The notes beneath the pieces were generated by a model, which worked only from the letters and a program-made list of their open reading frames with translations, did not search any database and had not been told where the DNA came from. The position numbers and the translations under genes are program-made. Below, in pieces: positions 9,752 through 22,300 of a DNA stretch of 64,000 bases; positions within the stretch are counted from its first letter, which is position 1, and each line of letters starts with the position of its first letter. Source of the stretch: Anarhynchus alexandrinus (lineage: Eukaryota > Chordata > Aves > Charadriiformes > Charadriidae); contig VUYV01000036.1 in NCBI GenBank assembly GCA_008711295.1, forward strand, positions 1,019,448 to 1,083,447, read 5' to 3'.

Positions 9752-12700
9752 GTAAGTTTACACACACTGGAGGTATAGGTGGAAATATGAACGATGGCAT
9801 GGGCCTCCTTGGTAGAGGATTTAGAAACATAATCTCTTTTCCTGGTTGTAGGACTGGCCTATGTATTACCTATTTGGACTGCCTTTTCCTCATCTCTGAC
9901 CCGGGACTTATAGGAACTTTTTCATTTTGAGATATGCTGATGGAAGTAACACAAAGTATAACTGTCACAGAGTCAGATAAATTTAACGTTGGCTTTTAAA
10001 ACCATACAGTGTTTTAATTCACCAGAAGCTGGTAAACCTAGAAGAAATGCACACAGTTGAGCCAGCAGCTGCAGAAAGCTTCCCTAATAAAATATTTGCT
10101 CCTCACTAAAGTCTCATCAGTGAATATGTTTTGATGTGATACAAGTACATTCTTTTGTTCCTTTCTTTTCTGGAAAAACGGCAGTATTTAGATGCAAAAA
10201 AAATGGGTGAAGGAAGAGGAGGGAGACAAATTTCTCCTGAAGTTATTCTTTTTTCATAAATTCAGTACTTTAATAATTTGGATTGATGTTTTTTTGCTTG
10301 TCTGAAGCTGGCTCTTTCTTGCGCTGTCCCTCTCTTGGAACAGGTGGAAAAACTAAGTGGACCATTAGAGGTCAGCATTTGTGCTCAGGAGGCATCATAT
10401 GGTGACCAGTCAAAGCATCTAGCTTCTTCTGGTCTTAGAAGGGTATTAAGATTGAGAAGGACTTAAAAAGTTTTCTGAGTCTTGCGTTAGAGAACTAAGC
10501 TCTGGGTATACTGTAGGAGAAGAATTACTCAGTAATTTTGCTTTTGCTCTGTTGCTTAATACCTGGAATCCAGTAGTTCAATTTCTGTTTCTGTGATTTA
10601 CTTAGGATTGATAGGGAGACAGTATACTGTCACCATTGCAGTTGTTTTGTGTTCTCTGTTTTGTCTATTGTGTCCTTGGCAGTGGCCTGGAGCTTGACTA
10701 TTTTTTGTAGTAATACGCATGTTTTCAATACAAAATATGTAAATAATAGCAATAGTAGAAGTGGCTGAAGTGAAGGAGTATGAAATTCTGGAAACAAAAC
10801 TGTTTCTAAAGTTTGTACGAGTCCTAGATTTACTTCAGCCATTCTATACTGATCTGATCTTGATGCATTAGGCTTTTAAACTATGTGTGGAGCTTTTGGG
10901 GGGAGGGGTTTGGGGTTGGAGGAGGGAGCTTAGTAGGCTCACTTCTAACCCCCAGTGTTTCACTCCTCACAAACTTATTAATTGTACCAGAGGAAAATAG
11001 ATATCTTTGTGGATCTTGCACAAGTTGAACTTATTTTATAATCAACTCAAATTGGTTGGTAACAATTGAAAAGTCAATGAACCAAAGCGTTTCTTAATTA
11101 GACAGTCCTTAGGCTAACTGAAATAAAACTCAAATATCCTAGTGATTCATTTGTTCTCAGTATAAGCTGTGCATTCTTTATGTTAATCAAATTACATTAT
11201 AAACTGGTGGAAAACTGGATTTGGCAAGACTTGACAGACTAAGGTTTCTTGTTTCGTATGGAAAATATGATAATATTACCAATTTATAAAACTGAAAACC
11301 ATTTGAAGATTCAGAAAATGTTTTCAGCAATTTCTCAAGGGAGCTTTTATTGGTTCACCTTTTTTCAATTTGTTTTCAGTCCATTGCTTTTCAAAGTACT
11401 TCCAGAACGCACCACAAATTACTCTTCGTTTATGTTGCTGTATGTCAAAATGATACTTAGCAAAATATTCTCAAAAGTGGGGAATATCCAGTACAGAAGT
11501 GATGGATAATTCTAATCCTCCAGTTCTTACAATTTGTCTGTTTTAAATACAGTGAGTTATGAAAAGCATTCTTCAAAAAAATTACTGCCTCTTCAGTGAA
11601 TGCTTGTGGGACTGTAAAATAACTGATCAGCTTTAAGTCAGTAAGTGAAAGTGAGTGTTCTTGTTTTATATATATAATTAGACACCTTGATGATTGAACT
11701 GTAGGCATTTATGTTTTCCATAAATGCAGTCCCATTTGTTTTCATTCATATTTGTTTTCTTCTCAAGAAGTAGTCTGTGCATGATGATTTCTTTCTGTGC
11801 TTGGCTATATCTACACTGTTGAAGATATTTGCGCCATAGCATAATCCCTGCCTCCACACAGGGCTAGTTTAACACCTCTAGATGTGGTGGTGCCTCTAAC
11901 ACTGGGGTGCCCACTCCAGGAGTTCAGGACTCCTCTGGATGCCACGTGTGTCCCTGTGGCTCTGGGACAGACTTGCATCCAAGTAACAGGCTAGGTTGCT
12001 TGGATTCCCACCAGTTTGCTTTATTCAGCGTGTTGTTAGGAGCTAAACAGGGAACGCATCTTAGATGCAGAGCCAACAATTGATTGTTAGTCTAATTGAA
12101 ATCTTAGTGGTCTAATCAAAGACCAAATAATCTAATCAAAGTTAGTATTAGCCCAGATACTAACACAGTTCAACCTATATGCACTTACAGCGATATAGGC
12201 ACAAACTCTAGTACCAAACCTTTTCTCTGGTGTTATCTTTGCCCACCCACTCTCCCTCTGGGACTTGACTGGCTTCAGCAGGGAGGGCAAGTCTTTACAG
12301 CAAGTCATCAGCATCCCAAATGTTGGACAGTGATGGTTTCTTCCTCCTTGCCTTGGGTCCATTTGGGATCACTTTTATATGCTTGTTAACACGCTGTGGA
12401 CCTTACTCTTTATTCTGTTCTGTTCAGTTCATTGATTTGTGATTCTACATTACATCTGAATTTATTACATGTGGTGTGTTTTACATACGTTGAGTACTGG
12501 TTCTTTGTTCTATATGTTGCCTATAAAACTGGTTTTACCCAGCTCCCAAGACTGCTCCTGTGATGACCAGTAATTAAGCACGGGTGAGCTGTTACAGCTT
12601 AGGAGCTCAGTACTGTCCTGTGTGCTTTCTGGGCCCTGCAGTCACCCCATACCTGTGCTCCTCTATGCTGCATTTTTGCAAGGGTTGTAGATTGTTTGCT

Positions 12701-15700
12701 CTGCACAGAATAACTACTTTATATTGTTGTCTGTTAGTTATAAACATAAATGTAACAGTAAGTGCTAGACAACTGTACAAAGCAAAAGGCTAAAACAAAT
12801 TAGATAAGTTCCCTGATTGTTAACTAACTTTGTTGCAGCTAAATAAGCCATAGCAAAGCTCCAGGCACCCAAGATGAGTTCAGACAAAGTCTGACAAGTT
12901 TTGTGGACCATGTTGTTAGCTGGAAATGAAGCTTTTGGCTTCAAAGAAAGCATAATCTGGGAGTATAGCACAGACTAAGATCTATCTGGCTGGGGAACAG
13001 CACTGTGGAAAGGGACCTGGGGGTCCTGGTGGACAAGCAGCTCAGTATGAGTGAACAGTGTGCTGCTGCAGCAAAGAAAGCCAATGGGATGCTGGATTGC
13101 ATCAACAAGGGCATCACTAGCAGAGAGAAAGAAGTCATTATCCCACTCTACTCAGCACTTGTCAGGCCACACCTGGAATATTGTGTTCAGTTTTGGTCCC
13201 CGCTACGCAAAACAGATGTGGGCAGGCTGGAGAGGGTCCAGAGAAGGGCCACGAAGATGATCAAAGGTCTGGGAAACCTGCCATAGGAGGAAAGGCTGAG
13301 AGAATTGGGTTTGTTCAGCCTTCAGAAAAGAAGACTTAGGGGAGACCAGTATGTAAAGGATGGCTACGAAGATGGAGACTCCCTTTTTACAAGGAATCAC
13401 ATGGAAAAGATGAGGGGTAATGGGTACAAGTTACTTCTTGGGACGTTCCAGTTGGACACAAGAGGAAAATTTTTCACAATGAGAACAATCAGCCACTGGA
13501 ATAATCTCCCCAGGGAAGTGGTGGATTCCCCAACATTGGACACTTTTTAAGATTCAGCTGGACAGGGTGCTGGGCCATATTGTCTAGACTGTACTTTTGC
13601 CAAGATTGGACCAGATGATCTTGAGGTCCCTTCCAACCTGGTATTCCATGATTCTGTGAATGACAACACCACACTGTGTGGGTTACAAACACAACTACTG
13701 TTTTGAATGGATTTTTTAGTCAGGAGGGCTGTAATAACATGAGGTCTGTGTTACAGCCCTCTAGAGTACTATTTTTATATTTTATTTTAGTATTTTAATG
13801 TAAATATATTAGTTTCTATTTTATTTTATATATTTTGCATTCCATGAGATTCCGTCCTGTGGAGACAGAACTGATGCAGTCTTGCCTATGCACACTCTAG
13901 AGAACAGGTTGTCCCCAAAATTCTGCCTGTGTTCCAATTTGGGCTCGGTTTGCTCTTCAGGGAGCAAAATAGCATATCTATTCTGCGTAGGTGTTTATGA
14001 GGCCAGGACTTAAGAGTGGAGCTGTTTGGAAGTAGGGATGCACCCTGATATGTTCTAGTATTCTTACATGATCTTAGTTTTGCAGTAATGAACATATCTG
14101 AGGGTCTTCATTACACTTAAAGACAAACAAGGTAATACAACTATGGTTAGGTATTTACTTTCAAAATATCTTTAACTACATTATTTCAGAAGAAAAAAGA
14201 ACAGTCATTACTGATGATTTGAATGTTCACAATAACTGATACCTTCCAGCACGTGTTTAGCAACCTCTAGGACAAGTGATCTCAAGCATAGCTTGTGTTC
14301 TTTCAGGGCTTTGCAGAACAATTTTAGTTTTCATCAGAATCTCCTCTGATATAAGTTTTAGGCATGTAATTTATTTGGACCACTTTGAAAATATTTAGGT
14401 GCTTAAAAAACATTAGTTTGGAAAGTTATTCCTTAAGTAAAGAAAGACCCTCTCTTCCAAATAATTCAGTATTAATTTCTGAGCAGCTTCCTAGTTTAGA
14501 AATCTGTTGGGATATTTATTCCCCTAATTCCTTCTGTGTAGATTATGAGGGCAAATGGATTCCAGTCACTGGAGACAGAGTTGTGCTGACTGAACTGGGC
14601 CAGAAAGCTTGAATTTGTAATGAAACCTGTCTTGGCAGCTGACACTTCTTTTCTCCTTGGCTACGCAATTCTGCGTGTATAGACAGTGGAATAGAAGGCC
14701 GAGAAGCAAGCTAAGTTTATTTTATTGGGACATAATATAGTGAAAAAATTACATCTCGTTTGCAGGTATGTTGTAAAAGAGTTTTGGTTGAAAGCCGCTC
14801 AATTTTTTGCGTGTAGTTTGCTTTATTGTTTAGAAATGGGCTAGGAGCTTATGTCATTCAACAGGTAGAACTGATGGGCTCTGAATCAAGTCCTGTTTAT
14901 TCACCCATTAGAGGCTTGATGTCCTGAAGTTGGACTGAAGGGAGATAGATGGTGAAACAAGCTTGAGAACTTTGAGGAGTGGTGAGAGAGATGAATAACA
15001 TGGGAGGCTGGGCATAGTCAGTAAAATACTTCCAAAATTGATGAGAAAATTCTTTTGACTGAGAAGGTGAGGAAAATTTTAGATGCATTTGCTCCATTAT
15101 ATTCTCAAAATTTGTCTCAAAAAATGCAAAGTAAGGTGATTTTTACCTTGAGATTAGGGGATTTTTCAGTTTACAGCAGAAGACAGGCTGCAGGAGCAGC
15201 CCTTCTCATTTTATACATGCTGCAGATATAATGTTTACCATATACCAGCACTGTGGTCTCTCTTACCAGATATAAAAAATGAAAAGGCTATATTTGCATT
15301 TTCCTATAAAATACATGACACAAATGTGTGGGCTTCTGCCAGTTCTTGAAGGCATGAAACACTAGATGTTGTAGGGTATGAGAGTACTTTCCGGGGCAAA
15401 GACTGTGATATATAGGTACAGTCTCATTAGCAGTTAGGGACAGAATGTCCTCCAGACAAATGGGAAAGCTGATTTTCAGGCCCATTATTTAACATCATTG
15501 AAGTGTCAGAAATTGAGACATGGAAGATTTAGTCAAATTCTACAAATATCTCAATTCTAATCACATGAATAAGTTGTTAATTTATTAGGTTAAAAAGTTT
15601 TAAAATATGTTTACATTATTTTCTTGAATAGCATCAAGCTTTCATTTGTTTTCTGTTTCTCTTTTTTTTTCCAAATGCTTCTTTTTCCTCTCTTTCTAAC

Positions 15701-15968
15701 TTGGGAGCTGTTTCTTGTTCTAGATTTAGCTGTGTTAATTTTCTGATTTCTCTTTTGGGGATGAAGTGCTTCAAACTACTGAGGATAATACTAGTAGCAT
15801 TCCTAGAGTGATGTCTGTCAAGTTTAATATAAATAATAAGGCTAATGTAGCACAGCACATGGCATAAGGTTATAGGAATCCTGCATAATTTTACAGGTTT
15901 TTTCATCTACCTTTCTTAACTAAACAGCAAAACCATTCTCACTTTTTTGTCTCTCTAAATTGTTACAG
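9752..15968 (+). other. LCA5: LCA5 leader intron
   Basis: About 6.2 kb between the candidate untranslated exon and the exon with the start codon. It holds one CR1 copy (12950-13660) and otherwise AT-rich sequence with only short chance frames. The acceptor at the right end is strong: a CTCACTTTTTTGTCTCTC tract followed by TTACAG at 15963-15968. Confidence 0.6.
12950..13660 (+). mobile_element. CR1 LINE, 5'-truncated, in intron
   Basis: This long 3' portion of CR1 is one of the better-preserved copies in the window. It encodes ERDLGVLVDKQLS, then a [20 protein letters not shown] block, then [13 protein letters not shown], before stops and a frameshift break the ORF near 13286-13305. It ends in 'gtcccttccaacctggtatt' and 'ccatgattctgtgaat'. 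It sits in the sense orientation in the LCA5 leader intron, so it would be transcribed and spliced out. Confidence 0.95.
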
Positions 15969-16155
15969 AAAAAAAATGCATTCTGAATGATAACTACTGC
16001 TTGCTGAACTGAACTGCAAAGATCTCGTGCTTTGGAGATGAAGATGATAAATCCAAGGAAATAATCCAGCTGCTGCCCTTGTGACAACTGAAAGGTCCTT
16101 TGTGTCAAAATGAACAGTCTTTGAGAAAAATCTGGAAAGCAGTTAAATCTGAAAA
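15969..16155 (+). other. LCA5: LCA5 5' UTR portion of start-codon exon
   Basis: 187 bases from the acceptor to the ATG. It contains upstream ATGs at 15976, 15987, 16038, 16044 and 16110. The first closes after four codons (TGA 15988-15990), the second at TGA 16105-range is not used: it closes at 16005-16007. The 16038 and 16044 pair shares TAA 16062-16064, and the last closes at 16122-16124. None overlaps the main ORF. The main ATG at 16156 has A at -3 and G at +4, a good Kozak context, so scanning or reinitiation must deliver ribosomes past these uORFs. Confidence 0.7.
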
Positions 16156-16354
16156 ATGGGAGAAAGAGTAAGGAGCCCAGATTCTGAACACGACAGGAAA
16201 TCAGATGGGGATAAAAATAGTGACTCCTATTATTCAGATGAAGATAATGCATCTCATTCATCTGGCCAGTCGCCAACACTAAGCTATCCGTCTACAAGCC
16301 AAGAAAAAAGAGATCACAAAACACAAACTTCAAACAGCCTTGTGTACTACCAAG
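16156..16354 (+). CDS. LCA5: LCA5 coding exon 1
   Basis: Encodes residues 1-66 plus the first base of codon 67. The start MGERV matches the family start MGER. The exon is rich in Ser, Asp and Glu and probably disordered. The donor is CAAG|GTAGGG. Reading on past the donor meets a stop at 16384-16386, so splicing is required. Confidence 0.93.
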
Positions 16355-19300
16355 GTAGGGAGATAGCAGAAATTGCTGCTTTATAACTGCTCTAAAGAGT
16401 TAATTATCTTTAAAAGCTGAAAAACAAGTGGGAAACTACCATTATGAGAATCTACAAATAAGGTTCGTGTGAATTATGCTACAGATGGCAGGTAGTCTGT
16501 AACTGCTCCATTGAAAACTGAAATTAACCTGTTCCTGCATAAGGAGAATTTCTGGTCATTTTCAGAATTACTCATATTTTTCTTAACAAGTGAACGTGGC
16601 TCTTAAACTAGCCTTTTGTTGAATCATGCCGATGCTCTCTTTCTGCCTTTGACAGAAAGACTCGAGGCCGAGGACTCAAGGCAAGTCCTTACTATGCAGT
16701 CAGTAAAAGAGAGACAATTGTTAAAATTTCTCTGACAAAATACCCCTAAAGATATCTCTCTTGTGGAAGTTTAGTTGACTAAGCTTTAAAGTGTAACACT
16801 AGGTAGTTTCAGGAAACAAACAAATGAAAGACCACTAATGTGGCAAGAGAGAGAAAATGTGTTTGGCGAGTTAGATGCATGTGGAAATTTCTAAGAAAGT
16901 TTTTCCTGGTCCTTCTTCGAGGGTAAAATATCTCCAGTTTGAGATGAAATAGCTTCACTTTGAGCTCTCTCACACACATCTCACCTACATAAGATGCTGT
17001 CTTGGTTGAGATTGTGGGGAACTGAACATCCCTACAAAAAGGGAGAGAATGGTTGTACACATCCTAGGCTGAGGTAGGGATGTGAAGCTTCTCTGCCACA
17101 CTTTGGCAGCTTGTTCTAAATAATTGCACGCGTTTTCTGGTGAAGTCAGAGCATATCCTGCCTTTCTCAAGCAAGTGCTCTATTTTGTTCATAAGTGCTT
17201 AATACCATATGAATCATTTGGTCAACATTATGATCTAGAGTGTGCCAGAAGATCTAACCATAAATATTGAAGTTGCCCAGGGAGGGTATCTCTTCAGATG
17301 CTTGACAGTGTTGGTGGTCTGCCAAGTTTCTCTGTGTTCAGAAGTGGCATCTTCTCCATAGCAGTCATGGGTTAGCCTTCTGAGAAACAAAAATTGTGCT
17401 ATTTAATTTGGAGGGGGCAAATGAATTACTAGTTCTTTGATTACATAGCTAGAACTGAACACAGCTATTATGTAAAGGTATTGTGAATATCATGTTGTTC
17501 TTGAAAAACACTATTGCCCAATTTAACTCTATGGGCAAAAGTGTAAACTTGGTATTGGAATTTTCTGTTCTGCCCTAAATTCTTGAAGGGGCTGGAAGTC
17601 TAGGGTTAATGGGAATTCTTTTAGCTGGTGATAGGAGTGACATCATTCCTGCAGTGATTGTGTTAAATAATCTTTTCATACCTGAATGTGACATAAGTGT
17701 TCTTTATAAAAGAAAAAAAAAAACTTTTTTTGTCCAAGCTGTGGAAAAAAATGAGCATTAAGCAGAAAATGAATGAGTATTTGTGCAAAATGTTTAGAGG
17801 AAATTATAAGAAAATATTTTAAAGCTGGGGATTTTTGCAGTAAAATATTCTCTGTAGAATAGAAACATGGTGAATACCAAAGGGGAGGAAGAATTTGCTG
17901 TCGCACAAACTCACTGTCTTTGTATAGGTAACTGCAGTATTGCTGTATCCCAGCTTTCAAGCCTGAATTATAAGGTGCTGCTCAATATGTTTCCTCTGAA
18001 CACTGATGTACTGTAATGAATTATGTACTCTCTATATATTCAGTTGTTGTAAGAGATATTTTTGGTGCATTATATGCTTCATTCTTTGCATGTAGCTTGA
18101 GAGACAAATAAGATAGAAACAAAATGTTTAGCTTTTATCTATGGGGATGATAATAAAATAATAATACCAAATAGGAATGCAAGTGATGCATACTAGTAAT
18201 CAAATAGGGATACTGTGTGGAAAATAACTTGTGATACAAGAATAAATTATTCAGGGAAGAACTGAATTTTCATGGGGCTTATAATTTTGCTTTGGAGGCT
18301 TTTTGCATTGAGCCTTTGAAATCTGCTGTTTTGTCTGTAAGCATGGCAGCTGGATTTGAAAATACTACTGCATTTGTCTGAGAGAATTACGTCTTGCATA
18401 ATACATAACTAGCTAACGCTCAGCTAATTGTTGCCATTTTAAAAGCATTTGATAATATTGTATCCATGAGTACAGTATTTCTAAAACATTTTAATAAACA
18501 CCATCAAATATTAACAAAATATGACGGTTATTTCTGATACAAATTGCAGATGATTACTTTACAATGGTCCTATATTGATGGCTGTAAATATTAGCTCTCA
18601 CAGTAGATCACAAACATAAATGTCCATTTTTTTATCTATCAAAAGGAGCATAAGTCTATCATATATATGCCTTTTATTGTCTGGTTTGAAAGCTGCAATC
18701 TCTGCTAAGTATTGTAAAATTGTTTCAGGCAGAGCTTTATTCCAAGAAGGATGTCTGAGTAGACAAATTGCATTGTCTTATAGTAAACATGCTTTTTATT
18801 TTTCCTCTCTTAGCCACAAAGAAACTGGGTTCCAAATATGCACCAAGCAAAAGAGGGACACAGTGGGGTTTCCGTTCTCAGAGCCTCACTAGGGATTCTC
18901 CTGCAAAAGATATAGATCTTGTTACAAAAAGAGTTCTTTCTGCTAGGCTACTGAAAATCAATGAGCTCCGAAATGAACTGACTGAACTCCACATCAAACT
19001 AGATGAGCTGCAGAAGGAAAACAGGGCACTGAAGAGGCTTCAGCACAGGCAGGAGAAAGCCTTGAATAAGTTTGAAGATACGGAAAACGAAATCTCTCAG
19101 CTCCTTGCTCGGCACAACAATGAGATTAGAATATTAAGGGAGCGCCTACGAAAATCTCAAGAGAGAGAACGTACAACTGAGAGACGGCTGAAAGATTCGG
19201 AAGATGAACTGTACAGAACAAAAACTGTCTTGCAGAAACTGAAAAAGCTGTCTGCAGATAAGCACCTTGCTGAAAGAGATGACCTGGCAAAGAAACTAGC

Positions 19301-22300
19301 CAATGCAGAGAGCAGGCTACAGGAGAGTGAAAAAAGAATTAAGGTGAGATGAATTTCTCTTCATAGGAAATTCTGGTATAGATATTTCTTGCCCTAATGA
19401 GCTTCATTAATTGTATTTTTTCACAGTTGTGGAGCAAATAGAAATATTTTTTTTTGCACATAAACAGCAGCAAGTAAATTATTTCTGAGGTGATTATATA
19501 CTTTCATACTTGGTAGCTGTGCATTCAAATTTCTATTTACAAATTAAGTATATTTTGTCAGAATATGTAGTGTGGACATGTCCTTTTAAGTGTTTTTATA
19601 ACTAGTAATAATGTTTCAGAAATGCATCTAGCTATAATACAACTTGATGCAATCTAATTTATCCTCTTGGAGGGGAAGCATTTGTTAAATATTTTCTGTG
19701 TATTTAGGGAACTATACTAAAATTCTAAAAAACATACATGTAGTAATTCTTTTTCAAGTTCGTGAACTACATTCATGCAGTGTTTGATTGGCCACTATTC
19801 TGCATATCTGAGCGCTGAGCTGAACAAAATTACAGCAATTTTTTTAATACCAGAATGAGCTTTAGTACATTTTACAGGTATGCATTTTAAGAATTTTGTG
19901 CAATATATTTTAACTTAGTTTAGCAAAAATGTTTTCGTTTTTGTAAATGTGTCTAAGCATGTCTACATTGTAAATACATCTAAAAACTCATTTAAAAATA
20001 ATTGTGTTAACGCTGTTAAACTGTTGTTAGTTGTATGTAATACTATTTTTAGCTGAAATTATGTTGGCCATTAAAATGGTGTTAAAGTTTAGTGACTATA
20101 TTAGTAATTAAACCTAAATGACACTACAGAGATAGTAGATCTGGAAATCCAAAGGATTAAGCTGGAAACGAAGCTTTCATAAAATAAATCTCAAAATACC
20201 AAGATATAAACTCCTGAGTTACCCAAATCACCTCATCCTGTAGTGTCACCATCTGGCATCTGTAGTTTTATGATCAGATATTTCAGCATTTGTAGTACTG
20301 GATAATGTTAAAATGAATCATGCTCTAAAAAGTAAGGGATTTTCTTCTACTTTTTTTTTTACTTTTCTCATCATCACAGGTTCATTTAAAACAGCTATTG
20401 CAAGGCGAGGGTATGTAAATGAAAGCACGATCACAAATTTGTTTCTAGTAGAAAGGTGAAAAATTATTTCTTGTCTTCTAATCCTGCACTTTCAGGGAGG
20501 TATTCTGTTTCTTAACCATCAGTTTGAGATTTGTCTTAAGAGATCTGGAGGTCCTCTGTGCCAAGAGCCTTGCAGAAGGTTGTATGTGTTCCCATTATGT
20601 CCTCAAATCACCTCTCAATACTTCAGAAGGATGAGCTGCAGCATCTGTGGGTGCTCTGTCTGCCTCTTCAAAGTTAGGATTAAGGGTTTAAATGTATTTA
20701 GTGTTACAACAATGGTGGAGCCAATATCTAAATCCAAGACGCTGATTTACTGTAATTTTATTTAAGTAATTTGACTGTAAAAAAAATGTACTTGTTATTA
20801 AAAAAATATTATTTTGTTTTAATTGAAGGATCTGGAAAAAAATCTTGAATTAAGTGGTAGCAGTTTTCAAAGAGAGTTACATTCAAAGAAAAAAAAGATG
20901 TATGAAGCTCAAGAAGAAAAGAGAGTTCTCCAAGAAGAGCTTCATCAACTAAATCAGAAGCTGAAGGTAAAACACAAAGCAATACAAGTTGCTAACCATG
21001 TTCTAGCATTTTATCTTTGGAAGTATCTGTAATCAGGTTTGAATAGTTTACCAGTGACTGCACTCTCTGATGTGTATTTAATTATATACCACATACAAGT
21101 TCTTTTCCTGCTTTAAATTGAAATGTTCTGTGCTCTGACCCTACAGTGTTTGTAACAGGAATGTCTCTATGTTAATCATTATTGTTAGCACTAGTTAAGA
21201 AAAGCAAGATCAAGTACATAGCCATGCATTGCCATTAAACTACAAGATCTACTGGAAAATTAAGTTTTGAAGGCTTGATTTTGAAAATTAAATCTGCAGG
21301 TATCTACAGTACTTTGTTACTGACGTACTTGCATTATAGTGGGTTTGTGTAAAGATAAATTTCATGTATTTGTGGTATCCACATGTGTTGCTAAATTTGT
21401 GCAAAGGTTTATTTGCATCCCCCACCTCATTGTTGCCAAAATTCTAAATTTAAGGACTGAAAACATTGTTATGTTCTAACTAGTCAGTTTATCTTTAGGA
21501 AAAAAAATTAAAGAGGACTTGAACTGAAGTACTTAGCTTCTAGGAGAATTTCCTTGAAACCCCAAGTCTCAAACATACTTATATAATGCACCAGTTTTCC
21601 ACCTTACTAGCTATCAAGCAAGTAGCAGTAGCGTTAGTAACTCAAAAACTTCCTTGTTTAGAGTGTTTTAAGCCTGATTTGTTAGTGGAGAGTTTGATAT
21701 TTTGAAAATATTTTCATTATCAGATGATCTCTGATAACTTGCTGTGCAGTGTATTTTATTCCATAAATGTCATGAAAGAAGAATATGTCTCAGTGATGCA
21801 GTGGGCCTGTGCTTAGTGGTACTGGCGTGCCCTGTGACAGGGAGCGTTGCTAGCATTGGAATGCTTAACTCTTTACACTACTGAAAACTCAATTATGCAA
21901 TCTATACTTACATTGTAAGTCTTACTCAAGTTTATGGAAACATTGGCATTTAGTTTTATTTTCACTGCAGAGATGTTTCCTCACCACCACCACCACCCCC
22001 CCAAGATTATTTTGCTATGAGGTTTTTTGGGGGGGGAAGTTTTATCCACTTTCTTACAGTGTAGGAAAAGTTAGGAATGTGATTATTCTCCTTAAAACAT
22101 TGGACATAACTATTGATTGCTTTTGTTTCTGTTCACAACATGTATTTTTAATTTAATTTACAGCTTTGCTAGTAACTAGTAAATGAAACATTAGTAACTT
22201 ACTCTGTTATACCTACTTTTTTCACTCACAGGAAAAAGAAAGAGAACTTGAAGCAAAAAATATTTATGCTAATCGTATGTTGAAGCTATCACCAAGAAAA

